Positions 33,570-42,053 of a stretch of 64,000 nucleotides of DNA are shown here, in pieces (the first letter of the stretch is position 1; every line of letters starts with the position of its first letter). The notes beneath the pieces were generated by a model. The model did no database searches. It saw only the letters and a list, made by a program, of their open reading frames with translations, and was not told the origin of the DNA. Both the position numbers and the translations under genes were made by a program. The stretch comes from Bradyrhizobium sp. AZCC 1719. Lineage in GTDB: Bacteria; Pseudomonadota; Alphaproteobacteria; Rhizobiales; Xanthobacteraceae. The DNA is taken from positions 744,001 through 808,000 of the forward strand of contig NZ_JAZHRU010000001.1 in NCBI RefSeq assembly GCF_036924525.1. The letters run 5' to 3'.

Positions 33570-35009
33570 TCAAATGCGGTCATAGATGTCCTGCACGCGG
33601 ACGATGTCGTCCTCCCCGAGATAGGCGCCCGACTGGACCTCGATCAGGTTGAGGGGAACCTTTCCGGGATTCTCCAGACGATGCATGCATCCCAAGGGGA
33701 CGAAGATCGACTCGTTCTCGCGCAGCAGGATTTCCTCGTCGTCGCGCGTAACGATCGCGGTGCCGTTCACCACGACCCAATGTTCGGCGCGGTGATAATG
33801 TTTCTGCAGCGACAGCTTGGCGCCGGGATTGACGGTGATGCGCTTGACCTGAAACCGCTCCCCGGCATGGATCGACTGATAGTATCCCCAGGGGCGATGG
33901 ACGCTGTGGGTCTGGGTTGCCGAGCGATGGCCGTTTGCCTTCAGGCGCTCGACCAGCTTTCCGACGTCCTGGTCGCGTTTCCGGCTGGTCACCAGCACCA
34001 CGTCCGGCGACGTGGCGATGACGAGATCCTCGACGCCGAGCGCCGCGACCAGTTGCCCGTCGCCCCGCACGTAGCAACCCGAAGCATCTTCCACTACCGC
34101 ATCGCCAATCACGACATTGCCCGACGAATCCTTCTCCGCCATCGACCACAGGGCCGACCAGCTTCCGACATCGCTCCAGTCGAACGTGGCGGGAACGACT
34201 ACCGCGTTGTCGGTCTTCTCCATGATCGCGTAGTCCATCGAGATGGTCGGACAGGCCTCGAAAGCGCGCTCATCAAGTCGGAGAAAATCGAGGTCGCGGG
34301 TTGCGCCCGTCAGCGCCTTGCGACAGGCGGCCAGGACCTCCGGCGCCCGGTGCGCCAATTCGTCGATGAACTGACGCGCCGGCAGCAGAAATATCCCGCT
34401 GTTCCAGACATGCTCGTCGCAGGCCAGCAGGCGCTCGACCGTCACCAGATCCGGCTTCTCGACGAAGCTGGCGACGTTACGAATCGGAGAAGCGGCTTCC
34501 AGCTCATCGCCCATCCGGATATAGCCGAATCCGGTCGCTGCCGACGAAGGCCGCACGCCGAACAGAACGAATCGGCCGTAGCGCGCGGCTGTGATGCCCG
34601 TCGATATGGCGGCGCGAAACGCGGCGTGATCCCGCACCCAGTGGTCGACCGGCATCGCCAGTATCACGGCGTCGGGATCGGCCTCGCTGGCGAGCAGCGC
34701 TGCGACCGCGACCGCAGGAGCGGTGTTTCTTCCGAACGGCTCGAGCACGATGGTCGGGCGATCGACGCCGACCGCGCGCAACTGCTCACCGATCGCAAAA
34801 CGATGCTCGGCGTTTGCGATCACCATCGGGTCGGTAAACAGCGAGCGATCGTCGACCCGTAGCGCCGTTTGCTGCAGCAGGGTGTTCTCGCCGAGCAGCG
34901 AGAGCAGTTGCTTGGGATAGGTTTCGCGCGAAAGCGGCCACAGCCGCGAGCCGGCGCCACCGGACAGGAGAACGGGTACGATACGGCCGCGCGGCTCGAT
35001 CATCGGCAT
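33570..35009 (-). CDS. manC: Mannose-1-phosphate guanylyltransferase / mannose-6-phosphate isomerase
   Basis: A 479-residue bifunctional enzyme of the ManC/XanB/NoeJ type. The N-terminal nucleotidyltransferase has VLLSGGAGSRLWPLSRETYPKQ in full (residues 13-33); a C-terminal cupin isomerase (about 345-479) has LQKHYHRAEHWVVV and metal-binding His residues. It makes GDP-mannose for EPS. The ATG at 35009 follows an AAGG about 8 bases upstream; the open frame before it, His-rich, encodes no recognisable domain. It is second in the leftward wing, 35 bases after the sugar-phosphate transferase. Confidence 0.92.
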   Translation of the reverse strand: MPMIEPRGRIVPVLLSGGAGSRLWPLSRETYPKQLLSLLGENTLLQQTALRVDDRSLFTDPMVIANAEHRFAIGEQLRAVGVDRPTIVLEPFGRNTAPAVAVAALLASEADPDAVILAMPVDHWVRDHAAFRAAISTGITAARYGRFVLFGVRPSSAATGFGYIRMGDELEAASPIRNVASFVEKPDLVTVERLLACDEHVWNSGIFLLPARQFIDELAHRAPEVLAACRKALTGATRDLDFLRLDERAFEACPTISMDYAIMEKTDNAVVVPATFDWSDVGSWSALWSMAEKDSSGNVVIGDAVVEDASGCYVRGDGQLVAALGVEDLVIATSPDVVLVTSRKRDQDVGKLVERLKANGHRSATQTHSVHRPWGYYQSIHAGERFQVKRITVNPGAKLSLQKHYHRAEHWVVVNGTAIVTRDDEEILLRENESIFVPLGCMHRLENPGKVPLNLIEVQSGAYLGEDDIVRVQDIYDRI

Positions 35010-35044
35010 TGCATGGTCCTTCGATGTTGCGACGTTGAGCTCGG

Positions 35045-35827
35045 TCAGAATCCGCTTCCCGACAGGAATTCTTTGCGGATCGTGCGGATGATGATCATGA
35101 TGTCCATGCGCAGCGACCACCGCTCGATGTAATCGAGATCGTAATCGATCCGTGAAACCGCCGGACCGAATTCGGCCGTGCTTCCCCTGCAGCCGCTGAC
35201 CTGCGCGAGCCCGGTAATGCCCGGCCGCGCCGTATGCCGCTGAAAATAATAAGGCACGAGGTGTTCGTAGGGCAGATCCGCCGCCAGCATTCCCGGCACA
35301 TGCGGCCGCGGCCCAACCAGCGACATATCGCCCTTGATCACGTTGATCAGCTGCGGAATTTCGTCGAGGCTGGTCTTGCGCAGAATTCGCCCCACCGGCG
35401 TCACGCGCGCGTCGCCCTGAACCGTCTGCCTTACGCCGCGCACATCACCCGCATCCGCGCGCATGGTGCGGAACTTGTAGATCTTGAAGCGGCGATTGCG
35501 ATAGCCGTATCGATACTGGAAGAACAGCACCGGGCCCGGCGACGTCAGCTTTATCGCAACTGCGATGACGATCAGGAGCGGCGCGAAGAACAGTAATGCG
35601 CCGCTTGCCGCAGCAATATCGAACACACGCTTCGCAAGCGACGAGGACGGTTCGTTTCGTGCCCTTCGGCGCGACCGCCGGCGGGCTCGATACGCGCCAT
35701 GCGTACCGCCGCCGGCAAATTCGACAGGACGGACTGATATCTCAGTTCGCTCTCTTCGAATCGGCGCAACGTTGCTCCTCGGCGCAACGTCGCTCCGATC
35801 GAAGTTGGCTGTCACGATGGAGGCCAT
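35045..35827 (-). CDS. exoY: Undecaprenyl-phosphate sugar phosphotransferase (ExoY type)
   Basis: A 260-residue priming transferase that puts the first hexose-1-phosphate onto undecaprenyl phosphate at the inner membrane. Residues 65-80 ([17 protein letters not shown]) start the single re-entrant membrane segment; [31 protein letters not shown] and [10 protein letters not shown] are the Bac_transf (PF02397) signature, and [12 protein letters not shown] follows. It lacks the extra N-terminal helices of WbaP/ExoU-type long forms. The ATG at 35827 has a strong GAGAGGAGAG site; the longer frame is Arg-rich and unlikely. First gene of the leftward EPS wing. Confidence 0.92.
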   Translation of the reverse strand: MASIVTANFDRSDVAPRSNVAPIRRERTEISVRPVEFAGGGTHGAYRARRRSRRRARNEPSSSLAKRVFDIAAASGALLFFAPLLIVIAVAIKLTSPGPVLFFQYRYGYRNRRFKIYKFRTMRADAGDVRGVRQTVQGDARVTPVGRILRKTSLDEIPQLINVIKGDMSLVGPRPHVPGMLAADLPYEHLVPYYFQRHTARPGITGLAQVSGCRGSTAEFGPAVSRIDYDLDYIERWSLRMDIMIIIRTIRKEFLSGSGF

Positions 35828-36363
35828 GACTCTCCTCTCTGCGGGAACCGGACTGTGAATCAAGCGCGTGGAATTCACCCGACAGCGAGTGCGACGATTT
35901 CGCAGCAGCGAACGTCCGCACTTCGCGGTCGCTAGACTTTCCAGAATCTTGAGCGAAGTTTGGCGCAAATGCGAAAACGGTGCCGCGCCACCACGGAACT
36001 GAATCGTTAACGAGATTTGTGCGACGCGATATTCCGATTTGTTCGGAGATGCTTAGACTCGATTTGCCTGGTTAATGAGCTGCGCGTGACTCGAGGCTGC
36101 CATGCATAATCGAAAAGCGCGGAACAAATTCCATTGTTCGATTCTCGACGAATGTAGCTTCGCTGCACGGGCAACAAATGCCTGTCTCGTCGTTGTTTTG
36201 ATCGAGTTTGTTAATCGAAAGCCAAGCGATCCTCTGCAGCCTGACGACTGGTAGTGACTAAGGCGCACGGGCTGGCGCGGTGGTCGCAACGTTTGGAAAG
36301 AAAACAGAGACGGCAGCGATTCGCGAGCCGTCCACCTTGCGGAACGCTTCCAGGGAGGCGCCC
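35828..36363. other. Divergent promoter region between the EPS wings
   Basis: About 535 relatively AT-rich bases from which transcripts run both ways. It holds one CGTTAACG palindrome (36005-36012); two further copies lie at 36619 and 37338. A GTGCGACGCGA stretch follows near 36018. No protein-like frame spans the left two thirds. The frame at 36280 begins before the small membrane protein and is not needed for it. Confidence 0.5.
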
Positions 36364-36507
36364 ATGATGGCCGAACGTCTGCACAGCCGTGCGCTGGTGC
36401 CGCACGGCACATTGTCGTCCGATCGCAGGCTGAGGAACCGCATCATCATCGCGAACGCGGTTGCGTGGATTGCGATCGTGATCCTGATCTGCCTGCTCTT
36501 TTTCTAA
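36364..36507 (+). CDS. Small single-helix membrane protein of the EPS locus
   Basis: 47 residues, MMAERLHSRALVPHGTLSSD at the start, then RRLRN and a hydrophobic tail (IIIANAVAWIAIVILICLLFF) that ends at the stop. The ATG has GGGAGG 7 bases upstream, a convincing translation signal. I recognise no family. It is the first gene of the rightward EPS wing, 80 bases before the phosphatase gene, so it may be an inner-membrane accessory of polymer assembly. Confidence 0.6.
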   Translation: MMAERLHSRALVPHGTLSSDRRLRNRIIIANAVAWIAIVILICLLFF

Positions 36508-36586
36508 TCTATTACTTGTGGCCGCATCTCGGCGCATGGTGTCATGGATTGACCGCCGCGCGGTTCCATGATCGACATCGCACACC

Positions 36587-37321
36587 ATGCACCAAACGTC
36601 TGCGGGACCTTCACGCTCCGTTAACGCTTCGACGCCTGCCGATACACGCATCTATGCGGTCGGCGACATCCACGGCCGCGCCGACCTGCTGAGCGAGATC
36701 ATTGCACGCATCGACGATGACATAAGGCGTAGACCGATCGCGCACTCGGTCGAGATCTATCTCGGCGATTATGTCGATCGCGGACCACACTCCAGGACGG
36801 TGATCGACCTGCTCACAGTCAGACTCGTTGCCCATCACGCGGTATGTCTACGCGGCAACCACGAGGCCGTGATGGAGGGGTTCCTTCAGGATCCGGCCAT
36901 CCTGCAGTATTGGCTACCATTAGGCGGCATGCAGACGCTTGCATCGTATGGCGTTGAACTGCATGACGAAACCGCGACGGCGAACGAAGTGCATCGCCGC
37001 TTTCTCGAGGCGTTTCCGCGTGCACACGAACTGTTCATGCAGTGTTTGCGCAATCAGTTCAGGTGCGGCGATTTCCTGTTCGTGCACGCCGGCATTCGTC
37101 CGGATGTCCCGATCGAGCATCAGGATCCCAACGACCTGATTTGGATTCGCGATGCGTTCCTGGACTCTACACGGGATCACGAACAATTCATCGTGCACGG
37201 CCATACGCCGGTGCCGCATCCGGATATCAGACATAACCGAATCAACATCGATACTGCTGCGTGGCGAACGGGAACATTGACCTGCATTGCGATAGAAGGA
37301 TCGGCGATTCTCTTCCTGTGA
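36587..37321 (+). CDS. PPP-family metallophosphatase
   Basis: A 244-residue soluble phosphatase of the PPP superfamily with all core motifs: GDIHG (residues 26-30), GDYVDRG (60-66) and RGNHE (89-93), then a VHAGIRP and IVHGHTPVPHP pair of histidine motifs. These bind two metal ions and act on Ser/Thr or Tyr phosphate, or on dinucleoside polyphosphates. Within an EPS locus that carries a tyrosine-kinase co-polymerase and no low-molecular-weight tyrosine phosphatase, dephosphorylation of that kinase is the natural guess. No strong ribosome-binding site precedes the ATG. Confidence 0.88.
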   Translation: MHQTSAGPSRSVNASTPADTRIYAVGDIHGRADLLSEIIARIDDDIRRRPIAHSVEIYLGDYVDRGPHSRTVIDLLTVRLVAHHAVCLRGNHEAVMEGFLQDPAILQYWLPLGGMQTLASYGVELHDETATANEVHRRFLEAFPRAHELFMQCLRNQFRCGDFLFVHAGIRPDVPIEHQDPNDLIWIRDAFLDSTRDHEQFIVHGHTPVPHPDIRHNRINIDTAAWRTGTLTCIAIEGSAILFL

Positions 37322-37448
37322 CTCGCATGCAACGTCTCGTTAACGCATGCGCGCATATTGGGCACATGGAACTTCGTCATCACATTCTTTCGCCGTTTTT
37401 GCTTCCCTATCATCCGCGGCTGTTACGTGCATTCATGGAGATGCAGCC

Positions 37449-38036
37449 ATGCAGCAACGGTCGTCCAGCGCCGGCCCGACGCTTCCTTCTCTTCTCTTCG
37501 TCCTTGTAATCGCCGGCATCAGTGCCGGATTTTCGATTCGTGCTTCAGCACAAACGCCGCCACCCGCATCGTCTGCGGAGCGTTACGTTCTCGGTCCGAA
37601 CGATCGAATCAGGCTGAAGGTCTACGGCGAACCTGACATCACCGGCGAGTATGAAATCGACAATGGCGGTCAAGTTTCGATTCCGCTCGCCGGTCTCATC
37701 AAGGCTGCAGGCGCCACGACGCGGCAGCTTGAAAAAGCGATAGCGTCCGCGCTTGCAAAGGGAATCGTGCGCGATCCGCGCGTCAACGTCGAGATCGCGC
37801 AGTATCGCCCGTATTACATTCTCGGCGAAGTGAAGAAGAGCGGTGAATATCCATACCGCAATGGGTTGACTGTCATGGACGCGATCGCAAGCGCCGGCGG
37901 ATTCACGTACCGCGCCAACGAAAACAAGGTCTATCTGCGCCGTGCAGGTGCCGGTGCGGAAGAGACCCACCCTCTCGATGCTCCCGTTCCGGTCTATCCC
38001 GGCGACAACATTAGGGTTCCGGAACGCTACTTCTAG
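37449..38036 (+). CDS. Polysaccharide export protein (GumB/ExoF/Wza-like)
   Basis: A 195-residue secreted protein. The signal peptide (LPSLLFVLVIAGISAG...) is cleaved near ASAQT, residue 35; there is no lipobox cysteine. A poly-export domain (YVLGPNDRIRLKVYGEPDIT, about residues 45-115) and a SLBB domain (YYILGEVKKSGEYPYRNGLT, then AGGFTYRANENKVYLRR) follow. It lacks the C-terminal helix of full Wza, as in GumB and ExoF, so the outer-membrane pore is probably the barrel protein encoded downstream. The ATG at 37449 has GGAGA 7 bases before it. Confidence 0.9.
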   Translation: MQQRSSSAGPTLPSLLFVLVIAGISAGFSIRASAQTPPPASSAERYVLGPNDRIRLKVYGEPDITGEYEIDNGGQVSIPLAGLIKAAGATTRQLEKAIASALAKGIVRDPRVNVEIAQYRPYYILGEVKKSGEYPYRNGLTVMDAIASAGGFTYRANENKVYLRRAGAGAEETHPLDAPVPVYPGDNIRVPERYF

Positions 38037-38332
38037 CGTCTCGGAATTCAGATGGAGTGCATGCGCCCGTGAGCGGATGATGGCGCGCATGTTGCGCTGT
38101 TGTCACAGTTCGCATTTTGCACATGCGAAATATTTTGCGACGCGAGGAAAACTTTTTCCGGCAAGGCGCGTTGCAAGCGAGCGCATCACTTCAATCTCAC
38201 AACTCAAAAACCTTGCGCCCGCGTACCGAGTAGAGGCCTGCCGTTCTTATGCGCAGTCGACGATCATTATTTGAGCGATGGGCCTCGCCCGATAAGTGTT
38301 CGCCGCCTTCGCGTTCCCGCAAGGGATGGGTG
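38037..38332. other. Leader before the outer-membrane barrel gene
   Basis: About 295 bases. A GGAAAA/TTTTCC inverted repeat lies near 38148-38161, next to TTGCGACGCGAGG, a relative of the stretch upstream of exoY. There is no coding signal until the ATG at 38333; the open frame before it to 38249 has no ribosome-binding site. Confidence 0.4.
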
Positions 38333-39751
38333 ATGGGATTCGAGTCTGCATCGCTGAATACGTCTGAGGGAAGCGGAGAGCGATCGCGTTCCATAGGCGT
38401 GCCCGGCCGCTTCAGCTTCAACCTGTTGCCTGCTCCGGCGGCGGCCATCCTGCTCGGTCTCGGATCGTCCGCGAATGCACAAGCCATTCCGTGGACCGGA
38501 GAGTTCGCTTCACCCTGGAACGCGCAGAAGATCTTTGAACCGTCATCGCTGCCGGACAGGACCGATCCGGACAACCGCGAAGAGATACCGCCCGAGGACA
38601 TGCCGGTGAAGAAGCGACAACAGCCTGGCTATGAACCCATCGGTATTCGCGCCGGCTCCTGGATGTTCAACCCGTCGCTGACCGCCGGCACTTTTTACGA
38701 CAGCAACGTCTTTGCGTCGAACACTACCAAGCGTTCCGACATCGCGGCAGTGATCGAGCCCACCCTTCGCGCGCACTCATTATGGGGACGGCATGGCGTT
38801 GATCTGAAGCTGAATGCCCAGCAGACGCTCTACAACCAGAATTCGAGCCTGAACCAGACCAGTGCCAGCCTGAAGGGCAACGGCTGGCTCGACATTACGA
38901 AAGACACGATGCTGCTGAGCAGCTTTCAGGTCGCGCATCTGAACGAAGGCGTCGGCACGCTCGGTTCGCCCAGCAACGCCATATCGCCAACGCCGTATAA
39001 CCTGATGTCCGGCGACGTCACGCTGCGCAGGGAGTTCAACCGGCTGACGACATCGATCGGTTTCCGAACCGATTCCTACGACTTCCAATCGACGCGCGCG
39101 CAGGACGGCACCATCATCAACCAGGATGCCCGCGACGGGCAGATCTATGCACTGCACAGCCGGATCGATTATGCGATCTCTTCCACCCTCGGCTGGTTCG
39201 GCGGCGTGGAAGGCAATCAGCGCGACATCAGGGGAACGCCGGGCCATACCCTGGATTCGCAGGGCTATCGCGCGCTGTCCGGCATCACCGTCGGGCTGAG
39301 CAACCTTGTCACCGGCGAATTCGGCGCCGGTTACGTCCAACAACGTTTCGACGATCCGTCGATCGGCATGATCGAAGGTCCTTCCTATCGTGCGCGGCTG
39401 ACGTGGCGGCCCACCCGGCTGCTCGACGTGCATGTCAATGCCGAACAGCTCGTCACGCAGACCTCTGACACCAGCGCCACCGGCGTGCTTGCAAATGCGG
39501 TCCAACTCGGCGTCGACTACGAACTGCGGCGCAACGTGATCGTATCGCTGGCGGGCGGTTACGAGAACGACCGGTTCTTCGGCCAGGTCCGCAAGGACAA
39601 CGTGCTAACATCAGACACGCGGGTCAAGTATCTCATCAACCGCTTCGGCGCCGTTTCCGCCTACTACCGCTACACCAAGCGCGACAGCGACGTTCCCGTC
39701 TTCAGCTTCGACAAACACTTGGTAGGAATGAATGTTACAGCGCAATTCTGA
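38333..39751 (+). CDS. Outer-membrane beta-barrel protein for EPS export
   Basis: A 472-residue protein: signal peptide (LLPAPAAAILLGLGSSANAQ), a proline- and charge-rich segment, then about 16-18 alternating strands with end-to-end aromatic residues (for example GTFYDSNVFASNT) ending in VGMNVTAQF, a canonical barrel C-terminus. Layout and locus fit the PF10082-like outer-membrane barrel (BBP2) family found in Bradyrhizobium and Xanthomonas EPS loci. AAGGGA lies 6 bases before ATG 38333. Its end overlaps the start of the kinase gene by 20 bases, so the two are cotranslated. Confidence 0.8.
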   Translation: MGFESASLNTSEGSGERSRSIGVPGRFSFNLLPAPAAAILLGLGSSANAQAIPWTGEFASPWNAQKIFEPSSLPDRTDPDNREEIPPEDMPVKKRQQPGYEPIGIRAGSWMFNPSLTAGTFYDSNVFASNTTKRSDIAAVIEPTLRAHSLWGRHGVDLKLNAQQTLYNQNSSLNQTSASLKGNGWLDITKDTMLLSSFQVAHLNEGVGTLGSPSNAISPTPYNLMSGDVTLRREFNRLTTSIGFRTDSYDFQSTRAQDGTIINQDARDGQIYALHSRIDYAISSTLGWFGGVEGNQRDIRGTPGHTLDSQGYRALSGITVGLSNLVTGEFGAGYVQQRFDDPSIGMIEGPSYRARLTWRPTRLLDVHVNAEQLVTQTSDTSATGVLANAVQLGVDYELRRNVIVSLAGGYENDRFFGQVRKDNVLTSDTRVKYLINRFGAVSAYYRYTKRDSDVPVFSFDKHLVGMNVTAQF

Positions 39752-42053
39752 CCTGCCCTATGTGGTCCCCGACGAGCCTCCGGTTCGCCCCGCGGAAAGC
39801 TGGCAGTATCCGACCGTCGATCTGCGCGAGATGGGCCGCATCCTGCGCCGTCGCTACAGGCTGGTGGTTTTGCCGGTCGCCGTCCTGCTCGGGTTGGCGC
39901 TCACCTATCTGATGCTCACGACTACTTTATATACGGCGACGTCGACCGTACTGGTCGATCCGCGCCGCGCCAATGTCGTCGAGACCAATCAGTCCGTGCT
40001 GTCGAATTTCGGCACCGACGATGCAACCATCGAAAGCCAGACGCTGCTGATTCAGTCGGTTGCGATCCTGGTGCGCGTCGTCGGCAAGCTGAAGCTGACG
40101 GAGGACGCGGAATTCAAACCCAAACCCGGCCTGCTCGATCCGATCAGACGGCTGTTCAGCATGTTCAGCAGCAGCGGACCAAGCGACGGTGCAAGCGTCG
40201 AAGACGCCGCCAGGGCGCGGTCGGTCGAGATCCTTCAGAGACGGATGAAGGTAACAAGACAGGGCACCACCTTCCTCGTCGACATCGCCGTCAACTCAGA
40301 ATCGCCGCAGAAGGCCGCAACCATCGCCAACGCGGTTGCGGACGCCTATTTCGACGAGCAGGTCCGCGCCAAACACGACGCCACGCGCATTGCCGCGAAC
40401 TGGCTCAACGGCCAGATCGACGAGTTGAAGTCGCGAGTCGTTGCGTCCGAGAAAGCGGTCGAGGATTATCGTTCGGCCAACAATCTGATGGTCTCGCAGG
40501 GCGTAACCCTCAACGACCAGCAGCTCACCGACATCAACAACAAGCTGATCGCCGCGCGCGTGCAAACGGCGGAGGCGCGGGCAAAGTACGAGCAGGTCCA
40601 GGATATCGCGAAATCAGGCGGCGATCCCGGCGGCATCAACGCGGCCATTTCCTCGGAAATGATCACCAAACTGCGCACGCAATATGCCGACATTGCCAAG
40701 AACGAGGCGGATCTGTCGAGCAAATACGGCGCGCGTCATCCCCTCGTCGCCAATGTGCGGGCGCAGCGGCGCGACACCCAGAAGCTGATCAACGACGAAA
40801 TCCGGCGGATACTGGACAGCACGAAGCACGACTATGACGTCGCGCGTTCGCGTGAGATGTCCCTGCAGCAGAACCTGGACCAGCTCCAGGGCGTGTCCAC
40901 TTCCTCCGGCCAGGCGCAGGTGCGCTTACGCGAACTGCAGCGCGAGGCCGAAGCCAGCCGCACACTCTACGAATCCTATCTGGCGCGCTCCAAGGAGACC
41001 ACCGCGCAAGAGAGCCTGGAGATGCCTGATTCCCGGATCGTGACCAAGGCCAGCATCCCGATCAGGCCGTCGTCACCCAAGACGATGCTGATCCTGGGGC
41101 TTGCCCTGATGCTCGGACTCGGGGCGGGCAGCGTGCTGGCCTTCCTCACCGACTATCTCGACGGCCGCATCAAGACACTCGAACAGGCCGAATCCATTGC
41201 GGGTGTCCCGGCCCTTGCCGCGGTTCCGTTGATCGGCACGCGAGAGCTGGCCCGTCTCGCGCGGCGCGGACGCAGCGAACTGGACAACTACGATCCGAAG
41301 ACCACCAAACTGCTGCCGCCGGCGTTGCAGCCGCCTTTGACGCGTTACGCGATCGACGAGCCTGGCACGTTCTTCGCGGAGGCCATCCGCGCGGTCCGCC
41401 TGTCGCTGCAACGGACGATGCGGTCGCAGCCGGTGAAGGTCGTGCAGGTCACCTCGGCACTCGACAGCGAGGGCAAAACCACGCTTGCCATCAACCTGGC
41501 GCAGTCGCTGGCGACCCTTGGCATCCGAACGCTGCTCATCGATGGAGACCTCCGCAATCCACAAGTGACCCGTTCCCTGTGTCCGCGCACCGAAGCCGGA
41601 CTGCTGGAAGTCGCGATCGGACACGTCGCCCCGGAACACGCCGTCCTCGTGGATCAAAGCACCGGGCTCTCGGTGTTGCCGTCGACCAGGATCAAGCAGG
41701 TCGAGTTCATCACCGAACTGATGTTCTCCGACCGGATCGTCGACGTACTCGATTATTTCCGCCACCGCTACGAATTGATCGTGATCGACTCGCCGCCGCT
41801 GGTGCCCCTGGTCGATGGCCGCGCGCTCGCCGAACTGTCCGATCGCATCATCCTGGCGCTGGCGTGGGACCAGACCCCCCGCGAAGTGCTGTCCCATGCC
41901 ATGGACCTGCTGTCCCCCGTCAGTGACCGGATCATGGGAACGGTACTGACCCGCGTCGATCTCAGCCGGCTGCAATTCTATGACTATTACCGCAGCTCGG
42001 CCTACCTGAAGCCGTACGGCACCGCAGGCCTGCATGCCGGAGCGGCGCGGTGA
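39732..42053 (+). CDS. EPS co-polymerase with bacterial tyrosine-kinase domain (ExoP/GumC/Wzc-like)
   Basis: A 773-residue inner-membrane protein. A first helix (about residues 50-70) starts a Wzz domain, a long periplasmic coiled coil extends to residue 440, a second helix is LILGLALMLGLGAGSVLAFL, and a cytosolic kinase follows: Walker A SALDSEGKTT (near 578), A' LLIDGDLRNP (601), B LIVIDSPP (682). A tyrosine cluster (YDYYRSSAYLKPY) lies at the end, the usual autophosphorylation tail. It controls chain length and export. The start lies inside the barrel gene and the stop overlaps the Wzy gene by GTGA. Confidence 0.93.
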   Translation: MLQRNSDLPYVVPDEPPVRPAESWQYPTVDLREMGRILRRRYRLVVLPVAVLLGLALTYLMLTTTLYTATSTVLVDPRRANVVETNQSVLSNFGTDDATIESQTLLIQSVAILVRVVGKLKLTEDAEFKPKPGLLDPIRRLFSMFSSSGPSDGASVEDAARARSVEILQRRMKVTRQGTTFLVDIAVNSESPQKAATIANAVADAYFDEQVRAKHDATRIAANWLNGQIDELKSRVVASEKAVEDYRSANNLMVSQGVTLNDQQLTDINNKLIAARVQTAEARAKYEQVQDIAKSGGDPGGINAAISSEMITKLRTQYADIAKNEADLSSKYGARHPLVANVRAQRRDTQKLINDEIRRILDSTKHDYDVARSREMSLQQNLDQLQGVSTSSGQAQVRLRELQREAEASRTLYESYLARSKETTAQESLEMPDSRIVTKASIPIRPSSPKTMLILGLALMLGLGAGSVLAFLTDYLDGRIKTLEQAESIAGVPALAAVPLIGTRELARLARRGRSELDNYDPKTTKLLPPALQPPLTRYAIDEPGTFFAEAIRAVRLSLQRTMRSQPVKVVQVTSALDSEGKTTLAINLAQSLATLGIRTLLIDGDLRNPQVTRSLCPRTEAGLLEVAIGHVAPEHAVLVDQSTGLSVLPSTRIKQVEFITELMFSDRIVDVLDYFRHRYELIVIDSPPLVPLVDGRALAELSDRIILALAWDQTPREVLSHAMDLLSPVSDRIMGTVLTRVDLSRLQFYDYYRSSAYLKPYGTAGLHAGAAR

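Noticed and set aside
33153..34862. 569-residue rightward frame over manC and FkbM genes
   Set aside because: Crosses two real genes on the other strand and has no recognisable motif.
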